NCBI GenBank assembly: GCA_949294735.1
Contig: CASFII010000007.1
Span: forward strand, 1 to 64,000
Reading direction: 5' to 3'
From: an uncultured Coriobacteriaceae bacterium
GTDB taxonomy: Bacteria > Actinomycetota > Coriobacteriia > Coriobacteriales > Eggerthellaceae
DNA length: 64,000 bases
Shown here piece after piece: positions 29,342 to 37,689 of the stretch. Under the pieces are notes generated by a model. It was given only the letters and a program-made list of their open reading frames with translations. It did no database searches and was not told where the DNA came from. The position numbers and the translations under genes were made by a program. The first letter of the stretch is position 1. Each line of letters opens with the position of its first letter.

Positions 29342-31393
29342 GTGAGCGCTAAAAAACTACTCATGGGAAATGAAGCTTTTGCTCATGCAGCGCTTGAGGC
29401 AGGAGTTCGCGTTGTTGCAGGATACCCAGGAACACCGTCTTCAGAACTGATTGAAACTATTGCCAAATTGCACGCCGAAGGCAAAGCGCATGGCGTACAT
29501 GTGGAATGGTCCACCAATGAAAAAGCTGCCTTAGAACTTTTGGCAGGTGCTTCCTATGCAGGGGCACGATGCTTGTTTACCTGTAAGCAAGTTGGTTTAA
29601 ATGTTGCAAGCGATGCCCTCATGAGTTTGAACTATGTGGGCATCAAGGGCGGGTTAGTACTTTTTGTGGCAGATGATCCAGGCCCTATTTCTTCTCAGAC
29701 CGAGCAAGATACGCGTCGGTTCGCAGCGTTTGCAAAAGTTCCCGTGTTGGATCCTTCTACGCCTGAAGAGGGTTTTGCCATGACGAAGGCAGCCTTCGAA
29801 CTGTCGGAGCGTTTTCATACTCCCGTGATAGTGCGGCCAACGACGCGTATTAACCATGCCTCTACCTTCTTCGAAGTTTCGGATGAAACGTCTGCGCGCA
29901 AGATTCCCGAAGAAGGATTTGAGCGCAATCCGAAATGGGTTATTTTCCCGAAACGTGCCTTTGAAGCACACGGGGAAATTAATGACCGTTTGCAGCAAAT
30001 GGCCACCTTATTTTCCGAAGAAGAACCTTACGTTGGGTTTAATGCAATAAAGACGCGCGTCAACACGTATGCTGTATTGCACACGGAGGTGGATTCTGAA
30101 AACAAGACTGGTGCGCGTAGTGATACGGGCACTGGCGCGAGCGGTATTCAGCCGGCGCTCGGTATTGTTGCTGGCGGTATTTCTGCAGCTTATGCTCATG
30201 AGGCATTGCGCCTGATACAGAAACGTCTACAAAAGAATGCAACCGTTAAACCGTCTGAGAGCAATCTTGCTACCAGCACCAACAACGCGTCACAGCTTCC
30301 GCCTTATAAATTCCTGCAAATTGGCACGCCGTATCCCTTCCCAGAAAAATTGGTAGCTTCTTTTGTTGAAGGGCTTACCGATGTTTTGGTTTTAGAAGAA
30401 CTTGATTACATTTTAGAAGACGAACTGTTCAAGCTGTGTGGCAAGAGGGGAATTAGCCTGCGAATCCATGGCAAGTTGGACGGCAGTGTGAAAGATCGCG
30501 GCGAAAATACGGTCGACAGCATACTTACTTCGTTGGCGAAATTCATAGGGCTCGATGAAGCGTTAGTTGCGCCTTCCGTTGCAGGGTCTTCCGCCCTGGA
30601 CGCTTCGCATCTTCCTGTGCGTCCGCCCGTTCTTTGTCCGGGATGCCCTCATCGCGGAAGTTTCTATGCAGTAAAAAAGGCCTTGGGCAAAACCCCTGCG
30701 GTACTTTGTGGTGATATTGGTTGTTACACCTTAGGAAATGCAATGCCATTGGATGCAGTAGACACCTGTTTGTGCATGGGTGCAGGCATCACCATGGCGC
30801 AGGGCTTTTCCGTTGCCGAGCCTCAGAAAAAAACCGTGGCATTTGTGGGAGACTCAACGTTTTTTGCTAGTGGATTACCTGGTGTAGTAAACGCGGTTTA
30901 CAACGGACACAACATTACGCTTTGCGTGTTGGATAACGCCACCACCGCTATGACGGGTTCGCAACCTCACCCAGGTACGGGACAAACGTTGATGGGTCCC
31001 CAAAACAAACCAGTTTCTATAGAAGCCGTGCTGAAAGCGTGTGGCGTGGAATGCGTAGTGCATGCAAATCCTTTGAATTTCGCCGAAGCTAAACAGGCAG
31101 CACAAACCGCGCTTGATTATCAGGGCGTGTCTGCCATTCTTTTTGAATCACCCTGCATACAACTCAAAAAACCCGATGCTCCTGTGCGGGTAGATTCCGC
31201 AAAATGTACCGGCTGCAAACGTTGTATTACTGAAATTGGTTGTCCTGCGTTGGTATTTAATCCTTCGGCTGGAAAACGAGGACAAGCAGGTGTTGATCCT
31301 TCACTTTGCAATGGCTGTGGGCTTTGTACTCAACTTTGTACCTTCGACGCTTTGGTGGTAAACAAGGGCGGGGAAGGAGCAAGTCATGTTTAA
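29342..31393 (+). CDS. iorA: Indolepyruvate ferredoxin oxidoreductase, alpha subunit
   Basis: 683 residues. It starts with the pyrimidine-binding domain (MGNEAFAHAALEAGVRVVAGYPGTPSSE), has a TPP domain with GDIGCYTLG, GDSTFFASGLPGVVNAVYNGHN and LDNATTAMTGSQPHPG, and ends with a ferredoxin domain (CTGCKRCITEIGCP and CNGCGLCTQLC). It oxidises indolepyruvate and other aryl 2-oxoacids to arylacetyl-CoA with reduction of ferredoxin. The start is GTG after GGTGGAG. It overlaps iorB by 8 nt. Confidence 0.95.
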   Translation: MSAKKLLMGNEAFAHAALEAGVRVVAGYPGTPSSELIETIAKLHAEGKAHGVHVEWSTNEKAALELLAGASYAGARCLFTCKQVGLNVASDALMSLNYVGIKGGLVLFVADDPGPISSQTEQDTRRFAAFAKVPVLDPSTPEEGFAMTKAAFELSERFHTPVIVRPTTRINHASTFFEVSDETSARKIPEEGFERNPKWVIFPKRAFEAHGEINDRLQQMATLFSEEEPYVGFNAIKTRVNTYAVLHTEVDSENKTGARSDTGTGASGIQPALGIVAGGISAAYAHEALRLIQKRLQKNATVKPSESNLATSTNNASQLPPYKFLQIGTPYPFPEKLVASFVEGLTDVLVLEELDYILEDELFKLCGKRGISLRIHGKLDGSVKDRGENTVDSILTSLAKFIGLDEALVAPSVAGSSALDASHLPVRPPVLCPGCPHRGSFYAVKKALGKTPAVLCGDIGCYTLGNAMPLDAVDTCLCMGAGITMAQGFSVAEPQKKTVAFVGDSTFFASGLPGVVNAVYNGHNITLCVLDNATTAMTGSQPHPGTGQTLMGPQNKPVSIEAVLKACGVECVVHANPLNFAEAKQAAQTALDYQGVSAILFESPCIQLKKPDAPVRVDSAKCTGCKRCITEIGCPALVFNPSAGKRGQAGVDPSLCNGCGLCTQLCTFDALVVNKGGEGASHV

Positions 31394-31979
31394 CGTACTG
31401 TTAGCTGGTGTTGGCGGACAAGGGACGGTACTGGCAGCAAAAGTGCTTGCTCAGGCTGCTCAGTCAAAAGGCTGGAAGGTCCGCACCGCTGAAACCATAG
31501 GCATGGCGCAACGCGGAGGAACGGTTCTTTCTCATGTGCGCATGGGGAACCAGGGCGAAGAAGTTTATTCGCCGCTTATCTCTGCAGGCGAAGCACAACT
31601 CATCATAGCTTTTGAACCAGCTGAAGCGGCTCGTGCATTTTCTTATGCCGCACCTGGCGCAACCGTTATTACGGCAAAATCGTCGGTACAGCCAGTAACC
31701 GCTGCTCTTTCAGGCGGTAGTTATTCTGCTGAAACAGTGTTGGCGGAACTTAAAACAGCCGTGGAAGAGATGCAAGGTACTCTGCTGGTGGTTGAAGACG
31801 AAAGCCTTTGTGCCCAAATGAAAACACGCAAGGTGCTAAACACGTTGCTTTTGGCTTATGCCACAGCAAATAGTGCGCTGCCTCTTTCGCTGGAAGAATT
31901 GAAAGAAGCACTTGCCGCATGCGTAAAGCCAGCTTTTGTGGATATGAACATTGCGGCCGTAGATTTGGTGGCAGAGTAA
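31386..31979 (+). CDS. iorB: Indolepyruvate ferredoxin oxidoreductase, beta subunit
   Basis: 197 residues. FNVLLAGVGGQGTVLAAKVLAQAAQSKG, TAETIGMAQRGGTVLSHVR and the LIIAFEPAEAARAF segment are signatures of the gamma-type domain of 2-oxoacid:ferredoxin oxidoreductases. It is the small subunit of the IorAB enzyme, translationally coupled to iorA. paaK follows about 320 nt downstream and likely shares the same aromatic amino-acid pathway. Confidence 0.94.
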   Translation: MFNVLLAGVGGQGTVLAAKVLAQAAQSKGWKVRTAETIGMAQRGGTVLSHVRMGNQGEEVYSPLISAGEAQLIIAFEPAEAARAFSYAAPGATVITAKSSVQPVTAALSGGSYSAETVLAELKTAVEEMQGTLLVVEDESLCAQMKTRKVLNTLLLAYATANSALPLSLEELKEALAACVKPAFVDMNIAAVDLVAE

Positions 31980-32299
31980 GCGCGGCCTGAAAGGCAAATT
32001 GATTCTTTACGCTCTTTACGCGAAATCCACTTTAGCGTACTATAGTGGCATGGAACGAATTTCTAACATCCTTGATTTCAAAGCCGCGCGCAAAGCGTTG
32101 GCTGGTCGATGGCTTTAGCTTCAAGTCTTTTTAGGCTTGAAGCGCTTCCGAGCGTACAGGTTCTTCCAAATTCCCTTTAAAACTGTACGCATTTCCCTGT
32201 AGTACTGTTCATGCGAATGGCTGGATAGTTTAGCGGCACAATACAATACGTGTTGCTAAACGGAACAATAATCCAGCAATCTCAGAGAAAGAGAAAGCC
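31980..32299 (+). promoter_or_regulatory. iorB-paaK gap with nested leader hairpin
   Basis: The 320-nt gap holds a possible 22-codon ORF at 32050-32118 (MERISNILDF...), a GCTTCAAG/CTTGAAGC hairpin at 32118-32143, and a nested structure just before paaK: the outer stem GCTGGAT / ATCCAGC (32220-32226 with 32271-32277) around TTTAGCGGCAC / GTGTTGCTAAA. It looks like an attenuator-type leader; no known riboswitch class is recognised. Confidence 0.45.
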
Positions 32300-33541
32300 A
32301 TGCAATTGACCAACGAACAATTTGACCTTCTGAAAAACGAATTCAAAACACTCAAGGAACGTTCACCGTTTTATGCGAAGAAATTTGCGGACATTGATTT
32401 AACCGATGTGCAAACCCAAGCTGATTTTGAAAAGCTGCCGTTTTCTGAAAAAGACGACTTGCGTGCAGCTTATCCGCTGGGACTTCAGGCCGTGCCTGAT
32501 GAAGAAGTGGTGCGTATCCATTCTTCCAGCGGTACCACAGGCACACCCGTTATTATTCCTTACACCCAACAAGACGTTACCGACTGGGCTATTCAATTTG
32601 CGCGTTGTTATGAAACGGCGGGCATTACCAACAAAGACCGTATCCAAATTACTCCGGGTTACGGACTCTGGACTGCGGGCATTGGTTTTCAGTTGGGAGC
32701 TGAACGCTTGGGTGCCATGGCAATACCCATGGGTCCGGGCAACACGGAAAAGCAGCTACAGATGATGCAAGATTTGAAATCTACAGTCTTAGGCGCCACC
32801 AGCTCGTATGCACTTCTGTTGGCAGAAGAGATTAACCAACGAGGGTTGCGCGACAAAATCTATCTGCGCAAGGGCGTCATTGGGTCAGAGCGCTGGGGCG
32901 ATAAAATGCGCGCTCGCATTTCAAATGAACTGGGTGTTGAAATCTTCGACATCTATGGGCTGACGGAAGTGTATGGCCCGGGCATTGGTATTTCGTGCAG
33001 CGAGCACGCGGGCATGCACGTATGGAGCGACTACGTCTACATTGAAATCATCGATCCGAAAACAGGCGAAGTACTGCCTGATGGGGAAACGGGTGAACTG
33101 GTGCTCACTACGCTTCGCAAACAAGGTGCACCGCTGATTCGTTATCGAACGCATGACTTGACGCGTATTATTCCCGGAGCGTGCAAATGCGCTCATGGTG
33201 ACAAGCATCCGCGTATTGATACGCTGGTTGGTCGTACGGACGACATGTTCAAAGTGAAGGGCTGCAATATGTTCCCTGCTCAGGTGGAAGACGTCATTGC
33301 TATCACCGACGGTGCTTCTTCTGAATATCAGGTTATGATTGAAAACATTTCTGGGCGCGATGTTTTGACGGTGTTGTTTGAAACGGCGCTTGAAGGTGAT
33401 GCTAAGAAGCGTTGCGAAGAAGAATTGGCTATGATCTTTAAGGCGAAAATTGGTTGTACGCCTGATGCTGTGGGTGTGCCCATGGGAGAATTGCCGCGTT
33501 CCGAAAAGAAGACAAAGCGCATCTTCGACAGCCGCTACTAG
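32300..33541 (+). CDS. paaK: Phenylacetate-CoA ligase
   Basis: 413 residues of the ANL adenylate-forming family. The phosphate-binding loop is HSSSGTTGTPVIIPYT, followed by DIYGLTEVYGPGIG, ETGELVLTTLRKQGAPLIRYRTHD and GRTDDMFKVKGCNMFPAQVE. A cysteine/histidine cluster (CKCAHGDKHPR) near 296 is typical of the family. In fermenters beside IorAB, such enzymes can run toward arylacetate plus ATP; that direction is inference. GAGAAAGAG precedes the ATG. Confidence 0.93.
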   Translation: MQLTNEQFDLLKNEFKTLKERSPFYAKKFADIDLTDVQTQADFEKLPFSEKDDLRAAYPLGLQAVPDEEVVRIHSSSGTTGTPVIIPYTQQDVTDWAIQFARCYETAGITNKDRIQITPGYGLWTAGIGFQLGAERLGAMAIPMGPGNTEKQLQMMQDLKSTVLGATSSYALLLAEEINQRGLRDKIYLRKGVIGSERWGDKMRARISNELGVEIFDIYGLTEVYGPGIGISCSEHAGMHVWSDYVYIEIIDPKTGEVLPDGETGELVLTTLRKQGAPLIRYRTHDLTRIIPGACKCAHGDKHPRIDTLVGRTDDMFKVKGCNMFPAQVEDVIAITDGASSEYQVMIENISGRDVLTVLFETALEGDAKKRCEEELAMIFKAKIGCTPDAVGVPMGELPRSEKKTKRIFDSRY

Positions 33542-33563
33542 TTCTACCGTAACCAAAAAACCT

Positions 33564-33822
33564 AAGAACCCAAAGGACACCAAGGGGACGTGTCTTTTGG
33601 GTTCTTGTATTAAAGAAGCACTTGCCCTTAAACCCTCAACTTCGACGCGCTCCTATCGTTCGAAGCCAAAGGCTTCTCACTATGCGTCGCGCTGCTTCGC
33701 TTCACTAAAATACAGGCAAGTTTGAAGCTCAGACTTGTTTCGGATTCAAGGGCAAGCGCTTCTATCAACCTATACCCCAAGCAAAATCCAAAACACACGT
33801 CCCCTTGGTGTCCTTTGGTTTT
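33564..33822. repeat. REP-flanked structured element, copy B (one module)
   Basis: Two REP-like hairpins in inverted orientation bound the element (33564-33606 and 33783-33822). Each has a CCAAAGGACACC arm and an AAGGGGAC loop. Between them a 22-bp stem (33614-33635 with 33742-33763, three wobble-type differences) surrounds a 106-bp core. The core is almost identical to module 1 of copy A at 15384-15491 in reverse orientation, including the GAAGCC-AAA-GGCTTC hairpin and CGACGC/GCGTCG pairing. The stem sequence is quite different from copy A. Its right end touches the nramp stop codon. Confidence 0.8.
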
Positions 33823-35359
33823 AGATGATTCCGAAGAAACCCAAGGCTTCCATGATAAAAAGCGCAACTGTCAGTAGCACCACTACTACGATGGTGAACC
33901 AAATGAGCACTTTCGAAACGCGGTGGGTGCGGAAATTTCCCATGATGCGTTTGTCCGCAGAAATGATTGCCATGAACACCAGCAGCACGGGCAAGATGAT
34001 GCCGTTTACAAACTGAGCAGTCAGCATAACGCCCATCAAATTGATGTCGGGCAGTAGTACCACAATAGCGGAAAACGCAATCACAAAGGTGAAGATACCT
34101 TTAAACATAGGCGCTTCGCTCCATTTGAAGTTCACGCCAGCTTCCCACCCAAACGCTTCGCAGATCACAAACGAAGTAGTAAGCGGCAAAACGCAAGCCG
34201 CCAAAAACGACGCAGCAATTAGCCCAATTGCAAACAGTGCTTCGGCATACTGACCGGCAAAGGGAGCCAAAGCGCGTGCAGCGTCAGCAGCACTTTCGAT
34301 TTCAATACCTTGAGGGAATAAAACGGCACCTGTGGTGACAATGATGAACCACGCAACCACGCATGCAGCTATGGTCCCTGATACTGCGTCTACCTTTTGT
34401 GAAAACAGTTCTTTGGTAGTTACACCTTTTTCAACCACGTTACTCTGTGAGAAAAACATCATCCATGGAGCAATGGTGGTACCAATCATGGCAATAACCA
34501 GGGAAATGAAACTTAGGTCGTTTACGATATGCGGCACCACCGTATGAAGTGCGGCGTCTTCCCAGTCTGGCTGCGCCATAAAGGCAGCAATAATGTAGGT
34601 CACAAACACCAGAGAAAGAATCAGGAACACTTTTTGCACGCGCTTATAGCTGCCGCCAACAACTAAAAGCCACACTGCAATAGCAGCAACGGGTACCGAA
34701 ACATACTTCGATACACCAAACATTTCCATACCTGATGCAATACCGGCGAATTCAGAAAACGTGGTAGCAACGTTACCAATAAGCAACGCCAACATAGCAA
34801 GGGCAGCTAAGCGAATACCGAAGCGTTCGCGAATGAGCGCTGCAAAACCCTTACCAGTAACAGCACCCATGCGGCTGGCCGTCATTTGCACCACCATCAA
34901 AAGGATGCACATGATGGGAACAACCCAGAGTGCAGCAAACCCAAACTTTGCGCCGACGGTGGAATAGGTTGAAATGCCGCCGGCGTCGTTGCCTGCCATA
35001 GCGGTGATAATGCCCGGACCCATAGCCGCCAGAACTAACAACAGTTTGTTGGTGGGCTTTTTAACTAAGGGTTCCTGGTTCGTGGTGGAATCCACTGAAA
35101 GATCCCGGTTGTTTGCCAAGGCTTGTGCTTTGGCTTCAGCTTGTGCTTGAGTTTGTTCAGAAGACCTTGCGGAGAGTTTCCTTGAAAGAACACTGGTGTT
35201 CTGAGAGTCTTTCTTGCCGAATCCAAAGGTGAAGTGTTTTTTCTTTTCGACGGTTCCTTTTTTGGCAGCAGCAGCTTTAGCCCATGCCTGGGCTTTAATT
35301 TGCTTATCCCTTTTCTGGGCAGCTTTCATAGATTGAATTGTCTGTTTCTTTTCTGCCAT
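33821..35359 (-). CDS. NRAMP-related divalent metal transporter (NRMT-like, probable Mg transporter)
   Basis: 512 residues. A basic, Ala/Gln/Lys-rich cytoplasmic N-terminus of about 105 residues precedes 11 or so membrane helices. In helix 1 the canonical DPGN metal site of MntH is replaced: GPGIITAMAGNDAGG (114-128). The helix 6 region has IAMIGTTIAPWMMFF in place of the methionine-containing MPH motif. These changes are those described for NRAMP-related magnesium transporters of the SLC11 family. Next to it, in the same direction, is an MgtE-like sensor protein, which supports Mg rather than Mn transport. Confidence 0.82.
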   Translation of the reverse strand: MAEKKQTIQSMKAAQKRDKQIKAQAWAKAAAAKKGTVEKKKHFTFGFGKKDSQNTSVLSRKLSARSSEQTQAQAEAKAQALANNRDLSVDSTTNQEPLVKKPTNKLLLVLAAMGPGIITAMAGNDAGGISTYSTVGAKFGFAALWVVPIMCILLMVVQMTASRMGAVTGKGFAALIRERFGIRLAALAMLALLIGNVATTFSEFAGIASGMEMFGVSKYVSVPVAAIAVWLLVVGGSYKRVQKVFLILSLVFVTYIIAAFMAQPDWEDAALHTVVPHIVNDLSFISLVIAMIGTTIAPWMMFFSQSNVVEKGVTTKELFSQKVDAVSGTIAACVVAWFIIVTTGAVLFPQGIEIESAADAARALAPFAGQYAEALFAIGLIAASFLAACVLPLTTSFVICEAFGWEAGVNFKWSEAPMFKGIFTFVIAFSAIVVLLPDINLMGVMLTAQFVNGIILPVLLVFMAIISADKRIMGNFRTHRVSKVLIWFTIVVVVLLTVALFIMEALGFFGII

Positions 35360-35401
35360 TCCAAAACCTAGTTACAAGTTAATCTTCTTGTTTATTGCCC
35401 T

Positions 35402-35432
35402 AAAAACCCAAAAGACACGTCCCCGTGGGTTG
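35402..35432. repeat. Solo REP-like hairpin
   Basis: AACCCAAAAGACACGTCCCC, followed by GTGGGTT, lies between the nramp and mgtE-like genes. It matches the ends of the elements at 15.2-15.6 and 33.6-33.8 kb but stands alone. Confidence 0.65.
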
Positions 35433-35435
35433 TAC

Positions 35436-36785
35436 TTAAAAGCTGTAACCCAAAATCTGCAGAAGTGCCAAGGTGTAAATCACCAAGAAGATGCATGCAC
35501 CCAGCACCACGCCTACCACTTTGCCAATTGCCATCTTGGTCTTTTCGTCGCTCATGTCTTCTTCGATGGCATCCCATGCGTCGTCAACCGTAACGATACC
35601 CAAGATAGAACCATTTTCATCAACCACCGGCATTGCGGGAAGTTCGTACTTGAAGATGTCTGCTGCTACGTCTTCTTCAATTTCATCCGGTGTTGCCGAA
35701 ATAACGTCGCGGAACATAATTTCGCTCACTGGCTTTTCGCTGTTGTTCAGCACCAACGTACGCAGCGAAAGAACGCCCACAAATTTGTCGTATTCATCAA
35801 GCACATACACATAGTGAACAGTGGGGTGGTCTTCAGGAAGCTCGCGCAGAACCTCAACCGTTTCACCTACGGTAGTGTCCTCATGCACCGTTACAAACTG
35901 GGTGGTCATCATGCCGCCTGCAGTGCCGTCTTTATATCCCAGCAGTTGGCGAATTTCGGTTGCGTCTTCAACACCCATCAAACGCAAGAGCGTTTCGGCT
36001 TTTTCGTAGGGGAGGTCACGAACGATGTCGGCTGCGTCGTCAGGATCCATGTTGCCCAGAAGGCCAGCTGCGCGCTTTTCGTCCAAGTCCTCAATGAAGT
36101 CTGCCTGGTATTCGTCTTCCATTTCCGAAATAACTTCGGTGGCCTGCGCGTCGTCCAGATGCTTGAATACGTTTGCACGCTGCTGCGGATCTAGTTCTTC
36201 CAGAATGTCTGCCACGTCGGCAGGATGCAGCTCGTCCAAGCGTTTGTGCGTAACAGACAGCTGTACCTTGGAAAGGTCGCGGTCAACCAAGTCCATGTAG
36301 TTCCAGGCAATAATTTGTTCGTCGATGTGTTTGCCGAAGGTTTTTGCTACTGCCACTACGGCACGTTCCAGCAAAGGTGAAAGTCCGCGCAGAATACCAC
36401 GCGTGCCCACTTCAGCACCCAGCAAACGCAGTTGCGTGCCAGACTGGGAAAGCTTGAGGTCGTTTACGCGCACAACTTTCATACCCTGCGTGTCAACAAT
36501 TTGCTTGTCCAAAAGGTCGCGCGCCAGCAAAATTTCGCTGGGCTGCAAATAGCTGAAGCGAATGTCAGGGGAATCTACTTTAAGCGTAATGCCGTCGTCA
36601 TCGAACGTGTCAACGTACTTGCGCCACGAAATCATGAACGGTACCTTGCCTGGACCTTGGAATGCCAGGCTGGTGATGCGCGGGAACATTTCACCGGTGG
36701 AAATTGCCAGGTCAGAGATTACGCCAATCTTTTCGCCCGTGGCATCCACGACGGGTTTCCCCATCATTTGAGAAAGATAGAGCAT
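35436..36785 (-). CDS. MgtE-like Mg sensor protein: PRC-barrel, MgtE N-domain, paired CBS, one membrane helix
   Basis: 449 residues. A PRC-barrel-like start (MMGKPVVDATGEKIGVISDL) repeated near 90, then an MgtE N-domain of helical repeats (LHPADVADILEELDPQQRANVFKHL, LLGNMDPDDAADIVRDL), two CBS domains (MTTQFVTVHEDTTVGE, VSEIMFRDVISATPDE), and a single membrane helix at the end. The five-helix pore domain of true MgtE is missing. It probably senses intracellular Mg and gates or regulates the adjacent NRMT-type transporter, 76 nt downstream; this is inference from the pairing. AAGGAAAT precedes the ATG and lies within a hairpin. Confidence 0.85.
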   Translation of the reverse strand: MLYLSQMMGKPVVDATGEKIGVISDLAISTGEMFPRITSLAFQGPGKVPFMISWRKYVDTFDDDGITLKVDSPDIRFSYLQPSEILLARDLLDKQIVDTQGMKVVRVNDLKLSQSGTQLRLLGAEVGTRGILRGLSPLLERAVVAVAKTFGKHIDEQIIAWNYMDLVDRDLSKVQLSVTHKRLDELHPADVADILEELDPQQRANVFKHLDDAQATEVISEMEDEYQADFIEDLDEKRAAGLLGNMDPDDAADIVRDLPYEKAETLLRLMGVEDATEIRQLLGYKDGTAGGMMTTQFVTVHEDTTVGETVEVLRELPEDHPTVHYVYVLDEYDKFVGVLSLRTLVLNNSEKPVSEIMFRDVISATPDEIEEDVAADIFKYELPAMPVVDENGSILGIVTVDDAWDAIEEDMSDEKTKMAIGKVVGVVLGACIFLVIYTLALLQILGYSF

Positions 36786-36792
36786 GCTATTT

Positions 36793-36840
36793 CCTTACCG
36801 CCAGTCGTCCCTTTGACCACCGGTAAGGTAGCCGAAAGGG
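36793..36840 (-). promoter_or_regulatory. Possible pseudoknot covering the ribosome-binding site of the Mg sensor gene
   Basis: On the minus-strand mRNA, CCTTACCG (36821-36828) pairs with CGGTAAGG (36793-36800), which holds the Shine-Dalgarno. Its loop contains AAAGGG (36809-36814), able to pair with CCCTTT just upstream (36835-36840), giving an H-type pseudoknot. Further up, GGCTTCG / CGAAGCC near 36855-36905 can form another stem. It does not match the M-box that I know. Confidence 0.5.
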
Positions 36841-37063
36841 ATTACATACTGTGAGGCTTCGATTTTCGAACCTTCAAGTACGTTCCTTTCCTAAGACACC
36901 TGCGAAGCCAAACAAACCGTGCTGTTAGAAGTGCGGTTTCAGCGAAGTACTGGCGTGTCTGCCAGTTTGCTGAAGCCATGCTCACACCAACTTTGGCTTC
37001 ATAATAAAAAACCGCACGTGCTGCTACCTTTAATTAACAGTCGTTGCGGAACATCTGCTGAAA

Positions 37064-37140
37064 TGGTGCGCCGTGAGGGATTCGAACCCCCGACGTACTG
37101 ATTCGTAGTCAGTCCCTCTATCCAGCTGAGGTAACGGCGC
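37064..37140 (-). tRNA. tRNA-Arg (anticodon ACG)
   Basis: A 77-nt cloverleaf; acceptor GCGCCGT / ACGGCGC, anticodon ACG, T-loop GGTTCGAATC, encoded CCA. A34 is expected to be deaminated to inosine. Downstream on the minus strand, GCACGTGC and then TTTTTT near 37007-37022 act as a probable terminator. Confidence 0.97.
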
Positions 37141-37474
37141 ACGTAGTACAGCCCGACTATTGTTGCAGGTTTAGGAAGCAGTGTCAACAAAAAAGTTAGC
37201 ATTTTTGTGCGAATTTGCCCTGCTATAACCTGCAGGTTTTACACAAATTTGAACAAATGGCTAGCGTTGCGTGTGGTTTAGGGGGCTATTTTGCTTAGGC
37301 AAGTAATGACTCGAAAAGCATAAAAATTGAGCGCTTAATTATATAATTCGCCAAAAAGTATAATTAAGAACCTCGAAACAGCGAAAAAAACGCTTCTTAA
37401 TTATATAGAAGATAATTAGTAATTTCTTAAAGACGCCATGTTGGAAGATAAAGATTAACTCGGAAGAATGAAAC

Positions 37475-37565
37475 TGGCGGAGAGCTGGGGATTCGAACCC
37501 CAGATACCCTTGTGGGGTATACTCGCTTAGCAGGCGAGCACCTTCGGCCTCTCGGTCAGCTCTCC
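37475..37565 (-). tRNA. tRNA-Ser (anticodon GCT)
   Basis: A 91-nt class II tRNA with a long variable arm (ATACCCCACAAGGGTAT), acceptor GGAGAGC / GCTCTCC, anticodon GCT and encoded CCA. The 330-nt gap between it and tRNA-Arg is AT-rich, with TTAATTATAT repeated near 37333 and 37395 and no gene. Confidence 0.97.
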
Positions 37566-37689
37566 GCGCCAGCATAGACGCACCTGCCGTACGCAGATGC
37601 GATTAGCTATAATAGCGTGAGCCCTCCTAAATTACAAGAAAAAATGTGTTAGCATGGCATCTAACAATCCTACCTAAGGAGTGAGCTCA

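Noticed and set aside
36793-36905. M-box (ykoK) riboswitch
   Set aside because: The conserved M-box sequence blocks are not present, although a structured leader is possible.
37064-37565. tRNA-anchored integrated element for the defence island
   Set aside because: I see no repeat of a tRNA 3' end at the right side of the island and no tyrosine integrase; the sugar kinase also lies between the tRNAs and the island.
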